Shown here: positions 23,506-35,241 of the stretch, in pieces
How the letters are laid out: each line of letters opens with the position of its first letter
How positions within the stretch are numbered: the stretch's first letter is position 1
Origin: Sphagnum magellanicum
Lineage: Eukaryota > Streptophyta > Sphagnopsida > Sphagnales > Sphagnaceae
Reading direction: 5' to 3'
DNA: 64,000 nt
Assembly (NCBI GenBank): GCA_021904315.1
Contig: CM038923.1
Span: 10,174,038-10,238,037, forward strand
Made by a program: the position numbers and the translations under genes
Notes under the pieces: model-generated
Told to the model about the DNA's origin: nothing
What the model saw: the letters and a program-made list of their open reading frames with translations, nothing else
Databases searched by the model: none

Positions 23506-25108
23506 AATTGATACAAAGTAAAGTAGGGTTAGAGGAGGAATTATATGATTGAGATGAATTGAAGGAAACCTAGTTATTACACATTGTATGTTGTAATTCT
23601 TGCATTGGCCATTTAAGTATTTCAAAATTATATCTTAATATTAGATTGTGTTGTATTCTAAAACTTGTAATGAAGCATCTAGTTCTTGTGTTCGCCCATC
23701 AAATACTTGAAGGTTTACAAAATAATTTTTACTTGAAATAACTTATATAATGCAATTTGGACTTTAAATTGATGTTAAAGAACCATCTAAATATAATTGA
23801 TTACTATGAACGAAGTAAGAACTTGTTGTGAAAGAATCAAATTTTCAAGAAAGAAAAAAATTTAGAATTATGAAAGGTATTTAAAAGTGTGACTTAAAAA
23901 ATAAATAAAATTGTCCTATTTCTTTGAAAAAAAAAAGTGAAACAATTGTAGTTATTGGTTATTGAAAAAGGTTGAAACCCACCCAAAATTGGTTTGCCTC
24001 CTATTGTCAGGATGAGATAATATCATCTGCAGAACTCTCAATCAGTGTCTTCCAGGAGGTTCAGACAAAATTTGTGTTCAAATGAAAACCCCTAACATAG
24101 GACAATGACAAATCTCTTGCTAACAGTTCTTAGGTAGCACGTGAATGAAAGGAATTGCAGGTGACTAAGGTAACCTAGCCATACTTAAAGAAGAACAAGG
24201 GGTGTGTCACACTGTGGCCTTGTCATTTACATTAAAAAGTATCTTAAGGGAAAAGAAAAATGATGGAAAATCAAATATTTCACCATGCAAAAATATAATC
24301 TTCAAAAAAATCCTCTAAAAGAAACCAAAATCCTTCCAGATATTATAACCCTATGACTAATCTCAAGTTTCAACACAAGCCAAAATATCATCTTTCAAAA
24401 ATCCTCATAGAAAAATAGACCTATTACATAGGGGCCAAAATCCCTTAAGCTACTATACTCTATAATGAATCTAAACACAATATCCTTGCCTTGTGGTAGG
24501 CAAGGCCAACAAATAGAACTTCTTGCAAATGCCACTCATGTTGGAACAATGTAGGTTTCTGCATAATCAATGTAATGCCTCAATTAATGAGAGGAGGATC
24601 CTCATATTCGCCATTTGCAATATAGGAGATTGTATGTGAGCCAATTCATGAACCAATTATGTCAATGACCAAGCCAGTGATAGCCCTACCCCTGTAAATG
24701 TGTAGGAGATTGAACAGAAGGAGGAGGAACCTATTAGAGAGGAATCTCATGTTCCATCTTCAATGTATGCCTTGGATATTATTGTACAAAATAAAATTTA
24801 GTCCTTCAATGGATTACAACTTAGAAGGAGATAATCTAGACTATAGCAGGGATAATGTTAGACTTAAAATAAATTTTGGTAATAACTTTTCAGTAAAATA
24901 AGTAAGTAAGGTAGCTAGTGGAAGTAGGTAATGACACCGACATTGTCATTGGTTGACTAGATGTTTGGAAGAAATCATTGATTACCCCTTAATTTGCCCC
25001 CCTAAAATATATTTAGAAAACGGATTAAATAAAAATAGAGTGGAGAAGATAGAGAAATCCGCAAAGTCACCCTGTCTTCACCCTCCCTTTGGGCCTCTTT
25101 TAGTGGTA
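23506..25108. other. Repeat-derived intergenic DNA
   Basis: About 24430-24515 matches 2845-2935 in direct orientation, with landmark AAAATCCCTTAAGCTACTAT. About 24690-24790 (+) contains an open run in another frame with EIEQKEEEPIREESHVPSS, which looks like a transposon ORF fragment but was not identified. No gene is supported. Confidence 0.5.
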
Positions 25109-25391
25109 TCCGTAAAGTAAGGAAATTTTATTAAATCTCAGTATGAAATGCTAAAACTCGGTATTTATTGCACAAGGTTCGAGAGGAATACATGTAGGAG
25201 CAGTGAAAATCTATGTAGCAGTAGTGGAGGTACTCAGGAAAAAAGAAAGACAGGGTGAAACTCAGGAAACCATCATCCTAAGTTTCATCCCCCGTTGAAT
25301 GCTAACATACTTTTTTGCAGGTTTTTTTGAATCTCACCATGTGTATGACCAAACTCGGGGTACTGGTGCTGTCTTTTCCTGACTTTACGGA
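25109..25391. mobile_element. TIR element of 283 bp (mariner/Stowaway-like MITE)
   Basis: The ends TCCGTAAAGTAAGGAAA (25109-25125) and the reverse complement of 25375-25391 match at 16 of 17 positions. They are flanked on both sides by TA, the target duplication of Tc1/mariner-type insertions. The interior has no transposase ORF. Its small size and short TIRs fit a non-autonomous MITE. The superfamily call rests only on the TA dinucleotide, which is a weak criterion in AT-rich DNA. Confidence 0.65.
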
Positions 25392-26460
25392 TATCTCAAT
25401 GAGAGAGGAGGAAACAAAGAATGTAAGACTTGTGTGAAAATTGTGATTAGAGATTATGTAAATCATCAAAGAGAGGGGGAAAGAAATTGACATCTCTGGA
25501 ATAATGTTATTACTTCATTACATAAAGTCCTATAATGACAAATTTTATTTTGCAATGCACTTTGCATTTGTTTCATATGATTTTATAAGTGTTTGTGAAG
25601 TTTGAATGTTTTCAATTGTCTTGATATGAATGTGAGAAAAAAAGTATTATGTATTAGTGTAATTCAAATTTGACTTGAAACTTGGTTCTATCGACCCAGT
25701 TCTCTAGATTTTCTAGTAGTTTTCAGGTATTCTAATAGTCTAACAATCATAGTTCAAGAGTTCAGTAGCTGGATTGCCTTGTTTATTGTTGGGCTTCTCA
25801 TTTTACTAACAATACAATACCCTTGTATTGGGCCACAAATACCAGTAACAATGGCTACTACTATTGCAAATCATGTTGGCTATGTCCTTGTGATGGCACC
25901 ATGGCATAACAATATCAATCTGTCAACTATTTGCGGACACTAGTTTTGGTGGCAAGGTCCAAACTAGATAATAGGAGCCACTTGGCCACAGATTGAGTTC
26001 TTTAAAAATAAAATAAAATTCAAAGTATTCTTAAAATCATGATTTTGTTTTAATTATGAGCACCCATAAATAAAGGTGTTGCATTATACACAAAGATGTA
26101 ATTGGTTCATAAAATGCCAATTTTATTAGAATTGTACTGAATTTAAAAATAAAGATAAAGATTGAACATAAAAATGTTTATTCATTGAATGTTAGGTTTA
26201 CTGGAATGGTGATGAGTTCAAAGTCTTTTGACTAGTAGGTCAAATTACCTTTTTATAGTTCCAATGTTTTTTTGCAAATTTTTGGTTGATGTCTTGGGTG
26301 AGTTAAACAAGTTCAAGAAGACAGTCAAGTACTTATGATCAAGTGGGTATAACTACTATTGGATCCATTTTGGATGTCTTAATCATTGTTTTGAAAAGAC
26401 ACTATTTGGGCACAATTTTGGTAGAAATACCAAGGAACTTAGACCTTTTTTTTGTGGTGA
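25392..26460. other. Intergenic DNA without recognisable content
   Basis: Moderately AT-rich, with no supported ORF. Parts from about 26280 may already belong to the degenerate transposon ORF that follows. Confidence 0.5.
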
Positions 26461-27130
26461 AGTTGTACTAATAAGGACTATGACCTTCGTTGATGAAGAT
26501 GGTGTGTTTAGTAACCATGTTTTGCATATTGATTAGGTGCCTAGATGTCAAAGTGGGGGAACTTTGGAAGATTATCAAAGGATTCGGAAAGAATACATCC
26601 AAAAGCTCATAGACAATTTGAATTCCAAATTTCATGATGTCCCCACTTTCAATGTTGCTCAACTTTTCAATTTTAAATACTAGCTAGTTGATGACATAGA
26701 AAGAGAAAACTTACAAAGGAGTGGTTTACTGGAGCTTATCAAGTTATATGTTACAACAAAGAACAATATGATAGAGCAAGAGATGAATTTATTGAGTTTG
26801 TGAAGACATTCTGGAAAGAATGTGATGAAAAGTCTATGTCAAATGCATGGGCATATTGTTCTATTTTGCTACTTGGCCTAAAATAATTAGTCTTTGGCAA
26901 AGGGTGATGGTAATTCCATCAAGCATAGCCATTTGTCAATGGCGAAATTGGGTGAAAAGTGACTAGAGGAATAGATTGAAGATCAAAACTTTGATGCACT
27001 TATGAAGTGTCTTTATGTGGAAAAGGAAGTGCAAGATATGGATTGGCTTAGTATCTTTGATATTTGGAGTGACAAAAAGCATTGAAAACTAGTTGAATTG
27101 GATACAGATAATAAGCATTGACGTTTGAAG
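26461..27130 (+). pseudogene. Decayed transposon-like ORF (possibly hAT)
   Basis: The forward reading gives a coherent protein-like stretch broken by stops and frame changes. It begins VLIRTMTFVDEDGVFSNH, meets TAG, continues LEDYQRIRKEYIQKLIDNL and FHDVPTFNVAQLFNF, and meets TAG again. In shifted frames it goes on with EQYDRARDEFIEFVKTFWK and DALMKCLYVEKEVQDMDW. The two TGA codons following KKH and later NKH could be former CGA codons. The order resembles the region upstream of the dimerisation domain in zinc-finger/hAT-derived proteins, but I cannot assign it firmly. Its 3' end, from 26983, is inside the segment duplicated at 1-1680. Confidence 0.5.
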
Positions 27131-28655
27131 TTTTTGCCATGTTTGGATGGTCTATTGGATTTCAATATTTTTAAATTGGTGTTTTAAAAATCATGATTGT
27201 GTTTTCACATCCTACACATTCAGTACACGTGTAGGGAGAAATGAAGGGCTATGAATTTGATAGCCTTTCAACATGAAAGGCATAAAAGTTGGAGACCTTC
27301 ATTGATAAGGGTTAATACCCACCTTTCAAAGTTTAGCTTGTGAGAAGGGTGGTGGTGGGGGAGGGTTTGATTTTCCTAGATTTTGGTTCCTCAGAAGTTC
27401 CCAATGTGTTCCCCAATATGTTCCCAACAGCATCACACTTCATCCCATGATTTTTGGCCAATGTCGAACTTGCATAACCTATAAAGGTAGGTCACATGGA
27501 ATCACCTAGATATACTTCTTTTTTGGGGTGTTTAAAAAAAAGCTTTGAGAGGGGCCAGCAAAAGTGGCTCCATTGCAAATGACAAATAAATCCTACCAGC
27601 CAAAATGGTCCCCTCCCCTCCCCCAAAACTCGATATGTACTTAGTACTCACCCTCTTACAAAGCGATAAGCCATTAGCCCAAGCCAAAAATGGTGATGAG
27701 AGATGACAGTTGGGGCATAAGTATTTCCTGCAGCCCATGAGATCGCTCAAAATGCAGCTAGGAGGGCCCAAGTTTTTCCTATTGGAAGTGGGTTGGTATA
27801 TTTGAGTTTTTTTGGGATTTGGTGTTCCACCATGTTTTCAATGTGCTCCCACCTGGTTCCCAGTTATTTTTCAATGACACTTTTGGCATGTTTCTCCAGT
27901 TTCCATATGTTTTATTAGATGCTCAAAATAACATCACACTCTACCCCATATACTTTGCCCAAAATTCTAGGTCATTGTAACCTATCTAGCTCGCCAAAGG
28001 GAGAGGCTACATATTCTTATCATTTTGGAACATTCATATTGTGAATATTTTGTTATAATGGACAAATCAAAAAGCCGATCACCCATACCAACCAAAAGAA
28101 AACAATACAACCAACAATAAATACCCTATGGTGAGTCAACTTGGTTTTCAGATCAGCTAAAGGTATTTTATCTTTGTTTGTTCCACATTCAAAACTTAAT
28201 GTTCCACATGAAGTCATGTAAAATTTGTTTAACATAGGCATGTCATGCTATTAAGTACATGTGTAATTCACAACTAAGGACTTATTCCTGAACCTAGAGA
28301 CAAAATGCATCAACACGTGAACCTCCAACACTTGGATATGGAACAACAGTTACACTAACTACAGTAACGCCTTCACCCATGTACACACAACCATTCACCA
28401 CTGAAACTCCTCCTGCTAAGCTACTACTTGCATTGTATTGCCAAAGTATTTCCCCTGATGTAGCTTCTAATGCCAAAAGTGTACCATATGGAACACCATA
28501 AGCAGTGACAAACACAACTCCATTGGCAACAGTCACAGGTCCATATGCAATGCTACTATTTGGTGCAGCGATGGACCATAAGATAGTGCCGTTGTTTGCA
28601 TCCATAGCTACCCACCCACCTCCAGTAGTGACTTTGCTCGATGGAAGGAGTGTAA
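26983..28655. repeat. Segmental duplicate, source-side copy
   Basis: This is the partner of 1-1680 in the same orientation. It spans the end of the decayed transposon ORF, about 1.2 kb of non-coding DNA and the 3' 362 bp of the last exon of PQQ-repeat copy B. Here the homologous sequence continues seamlessly into the rest of the gene, so this is the ancestral-side copy. The non-coding part (about 27130-28293) shows no other feature. Confidence 0.93.
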
Positions 28656-31600
28656 AATTTTTAAATTGATTGTTATCAATGTTTGTGTAAACTCATTGGC
28701 CATCTGTTGCTAAACCCCATATTGCTCCTCCAGAAATTCCTCCTGGGCCTGCAACCTGTTCATATCATAGAGAATTTTCATCAAACATTTTGCCCCTTGT
28801 TCATGAAAGTTCCAAATAATAGAGGAGAGCTAACTTGGTGTCTAAACAAGGAAAATCAATTTATGAAATAATTTAAATGTTCATTGTCAAAGAAGTGGAA
28901 ATTTTCATATAGTAGAGGAAAACTAACTCCATGTCTCAAGAAATAACATATATTGTAAGAATTTGCATGGTCATTCTCAAAGAGGAGGATTTTTTAATGC
29001 AAGTTCCATGTCAAGATTTCAATCACTTTTAGACTAACCAATATGCATTATTTCATAGGTAGCATGATCTACATTGATGGGGAAAAACACCCTTAATTTG
29101 ACTCAAGGAATTCACTTCTAATGTGTTTAAGGAATGGATTTTACTGTTGCCCAAACAATATGGCCATCGTCTCGATCTAGAGCCCAAACAAATCCATTTT
29201 TTTGTCCAACAATTGTCACATCTTGCTTTGAATGTGGATGCGCATTGTCATTCATAATGATGTGTAGCAATGGGGCTTCGCCAAAATCTGCATCAACCCC
29301 TGGAATTGGTGGACAATTTGAATTTTGAGGCAGGGCACAATAGACATTCCAAGTATCGTAAGCACCCAAGTGATGACTCCATTTTATTGTGCCATTCTCC
29401 AAGTCTAGAGCAAGGACAGATTCAGAATGATCATCGGGTTTAATGCATGGGTCAGGGACAATAGGATGTTTCTCTTTCAACCGGTTTTCTTCACATTGTT
29501 CTATGTCAAAAGGGACCGTGTACAGGTTTCCAGTGGCAATATATACAAGGTTCCAAAGTATGTCAATGGGTGGGCTACTTCCCCATATTGCAGCCCCTGA
29601 GTACAAGTTTTTATGGCCATGATTATCTGGTAACATATAGGTCCTCCATTTGATATCACCTGTCATAAGATCAATTTTCAAAAAACTTGCTTGAAAATAA
29701 CAACAATTCACAGAATTGCTGCCCAAAGTTTCCTCTGCAGATGATGTACCTACAAAAAATGAGCTGCAATAAGGTGGAAATTAGCATCACACAACATAAT
29801 GCTAAGCCCCTAGATGCATAGAGCCTCCTCCTTATACGATTTGACAATCTTCAACCCCAGTCATTTTTTAACCGTATATCAAAAATGGAAAAGAAAAAAA
29901 ATAATTAAAAGGTGTACAATGTTTTCCAAACATGATTTTGTATAACATAAAAGTATTACAATCAAGAATTTGATGAAAAATATTCGATCACCTTTTATAA
30001 ACTGTGCCAGACATTGTGACCACGCCAAGTGGATGTGAGTCTAACAAAGTGGACCAAACAATGTCACCTGTATTTCGGTCCACACCAAGCATTAGAGCTG
30101 GACCAAATATGGCAACTAATAGTAAATCCTTGGTAACAACAGGTGTTGTTCTTGAAAACATTGTTGTTGGACTCTTTGTGAGTTTTGTCAAAATCGTCTG
30201 CCATATAGCATCCCCTGTTGTTGCACAAACTGCATACAAAAAACCATTGTTACTTGGAAAGTATACTACTCCATTGGCTATAGCTGGTGTAGCTGTGACA
30301 TCATCTCTGGTTACAAATTGCCAGCGTTTTGTAAGTTTGGCAACCGCTTTGGGACTTATTTTCCTTTCGTAAACAGCTTCACGCCTGTTTAGAATACCCC
30401 CACCATGATTTGGCCACTGAAACAATGCCACAAATAATAAACATTGCAAGGTATCACAATTATAATAATTCAATGTTTAACCCATACATTCCTTTTCTTC
30501 TCTTTTGTGACAAGTTTGTGAAATATCATCTTTTCTTCAAACTTGGACCGCTTTCCATGGTTTTATTAGTTGGAACTTAACCAACAATTGAAAACACCCA
30601 AATTTTTGAAAAGGAGTAAAGTGGTGAAAATCTCAAGAGTGTAGCATAATCACAAGCGCCTGCAAAGATTAGTTTTGTGATAGAATGCAAACATCAGTTC
30701 ATGATTAAAAACTTTTTGTTCTAGCCATGTTATAAAGTGCATATCATATGCTTGTTCCAGGATTTGTTGTCATAGAATTTTCAATTAGATTAGTGTGATT
30801 TGGGGTCAAAATTACACTTTGGTGGAATTTCTAAGGCTTGATGGCCTGAATACTTGTAGATTTGTTTCTTAGAAGTATAAAATATTAACTTTGGTCCAAA
30901 TTAGCTTAAGCACTTCGAAGTTGGGATATAATAAGCAATAGTAAGTTTAACAACTTGCTGCAAGTAGGATGATGGTGTACAAGGACAAGTTCCAAGTTGC
31001 AGGCGGTCGGTTTTTGACATGGAGAAATATGGCCGACCTATTACAGACGATCAATTCTGGACATAGAGAGATTTTGACTTCTACTTTGAGCCAACTTGAC
31101 ATACTGTAATTTCTCCCTTTCTTTTTTCTTACCCCTTTGTACATTTTCTTAATCTATGGTGTGTTTTTTAATAAAGTTTTGCAGAGTTTCAAATGGTGCC
31201 ATTGTTAAACTGATCACAATTTCAAATCATACCAAAATACATTCATTATTTGAAGATTCACCTCTCTTATTATAAGTTACAACTTTGCATTATTTGCGTC
31301 ATGTACATTATACCCCATTTACTTGTGACCTAAGGGTTATTGAAAATTTAGTATTGTGACATATATTTTGAACTTTAAAATTTTCATATTTTCTAATTGT
31401 GAATGATTTTTGAATGTGGCTAGTAGGTTCTTAACATCAAAACACTTTTATGAGATTAAAAATAAGAGAGTCCTAGAAGCCAAAAGTCAATGGAAGTGAA
31501 AGTTTATTACCATGAAGGTAAAACATGAAGATGTTGTTGAGAAAACTTCAATATATAAGGCTAAGAACCATGAAGATGAATTGACAACTTCATAAATGTC

Positions 31601-34600
31601 AATCATAAGAAGTGTGGGAGGAAGGACCGACCTATGGGAGGAAAGCACTTGTTAAGGACTAATGTAAAGGTTCATATAATTGGGCACCCAAGATGCAAAA
31701 TGAGAAGCATTTTAATACTAATATATAGGAGGTTGACAAAGTCTTAAGATTCTAAAACACCATGAAGCTAATAAATAAACCAAACAATAGGTTAAAATGC
31801 CCAACAAAGAAATGACCCCCAATAACTTAACTACCTCACATGTGGAAAAGGGGAATCACCAAATCTATTGAATGTGCAACTTGAAACCACTTCCATCTTC
31901 ATGCACGAATTGTTAGCTTCCAAAAAAACTATATAGAAAATATTCATGAAACATCAAATTTCTCAAAGTGAACATTCTCAAAGTTATTAGGGAAATCAAG
32001 GTATGTCAATTGACATTGCAAGGAAACCAATTCCATCCTCTACATGCCAGATGAAGCCAAGGAGAGGGGTCAAACATAAGACCACAATGTTTGATTAACA
32101 AGGGCATATGACTTCCCAACGGTCAAAATAGGTCAAATGGAAATTAGGAGACAAAAGATTTTGTGGACACACAACAATCTTATTGTCACCTATGTAACTA
32201 AATGATCAAAGTAACAAGAAGGCTCCCATGCATTGGTGTAACAACCTTGTACACCAAGTTATCTTTAATCCAAAAAGCTTGTACAATCTCCTTCTAGATA
32301 TGTCAATATGTTTTGGTTGTAAGAAATAATTACTTGGGACCAGTAATGCCTCTTTAGCAAGCAATTGAAAGGTTAGGATCCCTAGCATTCAAAGCTTCAC
32401 ATTGCTTGCTATAAATAGGCAAGCTGTACCAAAAGCTTGTAACTATGGCAAAACAACCATTTATGATTTTTTTAATGATTTGCAGAACATTTGAAAACCA
32501 AAAGGGGAACAAGATGAGAAAGAAGAGGCTAGGGAAGAATTTTTTTTAATAACATCATTATTATTAAATGAATCTGGATTTGACAAGGTTCAATGAATGT
32601 CCATAGATTGAATAATGGAGTAGTAATATGCAAATTAAGTAGATAAAATTTAAACCTCAAACCCAAATAGGATTAAGAAAACAAAAAATATATGGTGCCA
32701 ATGCCCAAACATTAAGTAAATAATTTTAGGAAGAAACCACTTGTTATATTTCTCAAAAGCTTGGTCCTAGGTACTTAGCTTGAAATCCTAAAGTAGGAAT
32801 AAGGTAAAATTTGGCATGGTACAATGTAAAGCATAGAAGGCGGAGTGTCACCAAGGTCTTGAGGAGACTTGGAGCAAATTTTAGCACCATACCCAAGGTT
32901 TGATACTTCAAATAAAACTATAAATCCCAGTATACAATTGGGCCATTTAAGGTGTGTAATTAAGGCAATTAGTTTGATAGGATGTCAAAGATTCTAATGG
33001 AAACTTATAGGTGACATGGTTCTTAAAGAGTTTTTTAATTTGTGAAGAAGAGAACAGTCTTCAATCATTCCAAGGTTGAAAGACAAGCAAGGTATCTTGA
33101 GATGGGATAAAATATTTAGAATTTACTTGCATTAAGCTTTATGCTAATTTGAAACAAAAATATCCTTGTGCAATTATTGTTCAAATTCATGCATGTTAAA
33201 CATATTTTAGATAGCTTTTAGGAAAGTTTGAAGATGAGTTCCACAAAAGTGGCAAAGGTAACAAATCATCTTTGAAACAAAAACTTCACCATTATGGGCC
33301 AGGGTGAGGTGGTTCACAATTTGGTGTCCAAAACAAAATTAGTTTAATGAAACATCAAATTTTGAAATCCCATGAATGAAAAGCTTAGTGTATTGTTATG
33401 GGAAGAATGAAGGTCCTCTAGTTTGGGTCAGGACCTTGGGATGGTAGTGGGTGAAGGACATGAATTCATCCAAATTATTCTAGGCATATGCTATGGGCTT
33501 GATTTTTATGTCAAAGATGTTTATGAAATCCTCATTATTAAAATTTGTAAAAAGATGATATACTAGAGGTGAATCCTTCATTCATTATTGCAAAATGCAA
33601 TGATTGTGAAATCAATCCTCATGTTCACTCTTTGGTTCTTGGTATCTCTTTGGTGAGGGTCTACCAAAGCTCTAAAAAGATTATGACCCTGTTGTGCAAC
33701 TCTTTGTGAGGGTGGCAATCACATGCATCAAGAGAAAGGGGGTGATTGGGAAGACTATCATTTAAAACAAATTCAGGGTGAACTATTAAGGTTAATCAAT
33801 TTCGAACATATTATTACTTGGTGAACCTATACAAGTGAATTTCCACATAGCTTGAACTTGGAAATAGCACTTAAGTGAAAAATTAATATGATTTTTTCAT
33901 CCATGCACAAATTTATTATAGATTCCAAAACTAAATTGCACCTTTGTTGAGGATCAGCAACTTTCCAAGTATCTCAAACTTGGAATGAGATTGGTTACAC
34001 TTGGAAACATATGATCAATGAAGCCTAGCTTATTGGATCATAGGGAGGTCATAAATACCACTATTAAAGGGGAAGAAAATATTAGGGAACAAGAGGTAAG
34101 CTCACTAATTGAGAGGGCCAAATAACTCCATAGATTTGGGTTAAGAAGAATTGAAGATGTCTAGAAAATTTCCACCAACTTGCCTCTAACCTAGACAGAG
34201 TTTTAAATACACAGTATCCGCACTTGAAGGTATAATATTAAAGGCATTTTTATATTGACAAATGGTAGCAAAATTATTATTTTTTTGGAGAGTATGAAAT
34301 AAAAGTCTTATTTAAAAAAATTAGAGCAATGAAGAATATATAGTTAGTCTCCACAACTTAAACCAATTCCACCACAATCAAGTGTATTGTAAAATATGCA
34401 AATGCATAAGTTGTAACATACTTTTTGCACATTCCCTCTTTTCACCCACAACAAAACAATTACCCACCCCTAGATAATAGCAAACATTAAATATATGCTA
34501 TATAGGGAATATAACTTATCATGGTGTTCATAGATGAGTATTCATAGGAAAAAAGCCTAACCTCTTTGGCACTAGTTAACAATAGTGTTGGGTAGGTAGA

Positions 34601-35241
34601 TCAAAGTGATGCTACCTTTGGTATATTTGAAAACTGAGCTTAAAACTCAAAGTTCATTTCTTTTTCCTTGACTTCTATGTATGGTTTTGTCTTTCATTAT
34701 TTTTCCTCCAATAACTAGATAGATGTGGTCTACCATTTCAAGGCAGGTAAAATTATGATCATGAAATATCATACCAATATTGGTATTGGCTGGTACTAAA
34801 ATTTATAAATCACAACTATGGTGGCTAACAAGTATTATACCACTAGTCAAAATGTTTATATCAGCCCAATATTCACTCTGAAAAATGCTTCATCTACTGA
34901 CTGGTAGTAAATCCCTGGAGAATTTAGGTACATGAACTCAACTGGTCTTTTTCTAAATATGATACCCACCCGACACTAGTTAACAACCCTTAACCGTGAA
35001 TTATGATGAACTTGGGTCTTGGCATCTTATAGTACACTTAATATAAGTGTGTGTTCTCAAGGGTTGATTAGTCAATTTTACCATGTCCTAGGTACACAAA
35101 TATTTGTTGAAAGATGGAAGATATGTAAGATGTCCAACATACCTGAGTTTCCTCAAATCCTTCAAATGCCATCACAAATTTGCAGCTGAAGCACAATAAT
35201 AATAACCATATGGTTTTTGCAACCATAGTGTGATCCACCAT
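28294..35241 (-). pseudogene. PVA-dehydrogenase-like PQQ-repeat gene B with in-frame stop
   Basis: The exon structure matches copy A: 35143-35241, 29992-30416, 29145-29763 and 28294-28755 (minus strand), 535 codons if read through. The signal peptide (TIWLLLLCFSCKFVMA), the start WPNHGGGILNRR and the propeller motifs LMLGVDRNTGDIVW, FLKIDLMTGDIKW and VWALDRDDGHIVW are all kept. Codon 402 is TGA (28693-28695) where copy A has CGG. The next codons, VYTNI and onward to AFCL and TAG, stay in frame with good similarity. The simplest reading is a recent nonsense mutation, perhaps from a CGA codon, which removes about the last 133 residues and the final blades. Intron 1 is 4.7 kb against 590 bp in copy A. 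An allelic difference or a base error at 28695 would turn this into a working gene. Confidence 0.85.
30417..35142 (-). other. Expanded first intron of copy B
   Basis: The 3' end next to exon 2 (minus-strand sequence ending ATTGTTTCAG) resembles the intron 1 end of copy A. The middle 4 kb has no counterpart there. Minus-strand readings around 32100-32400 give protein-like runs such as MLGILTFQLLAKEALLV broken by stops, but I could not identify a family. It is probably inserted repeat DNA. Confidence 0.5.
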
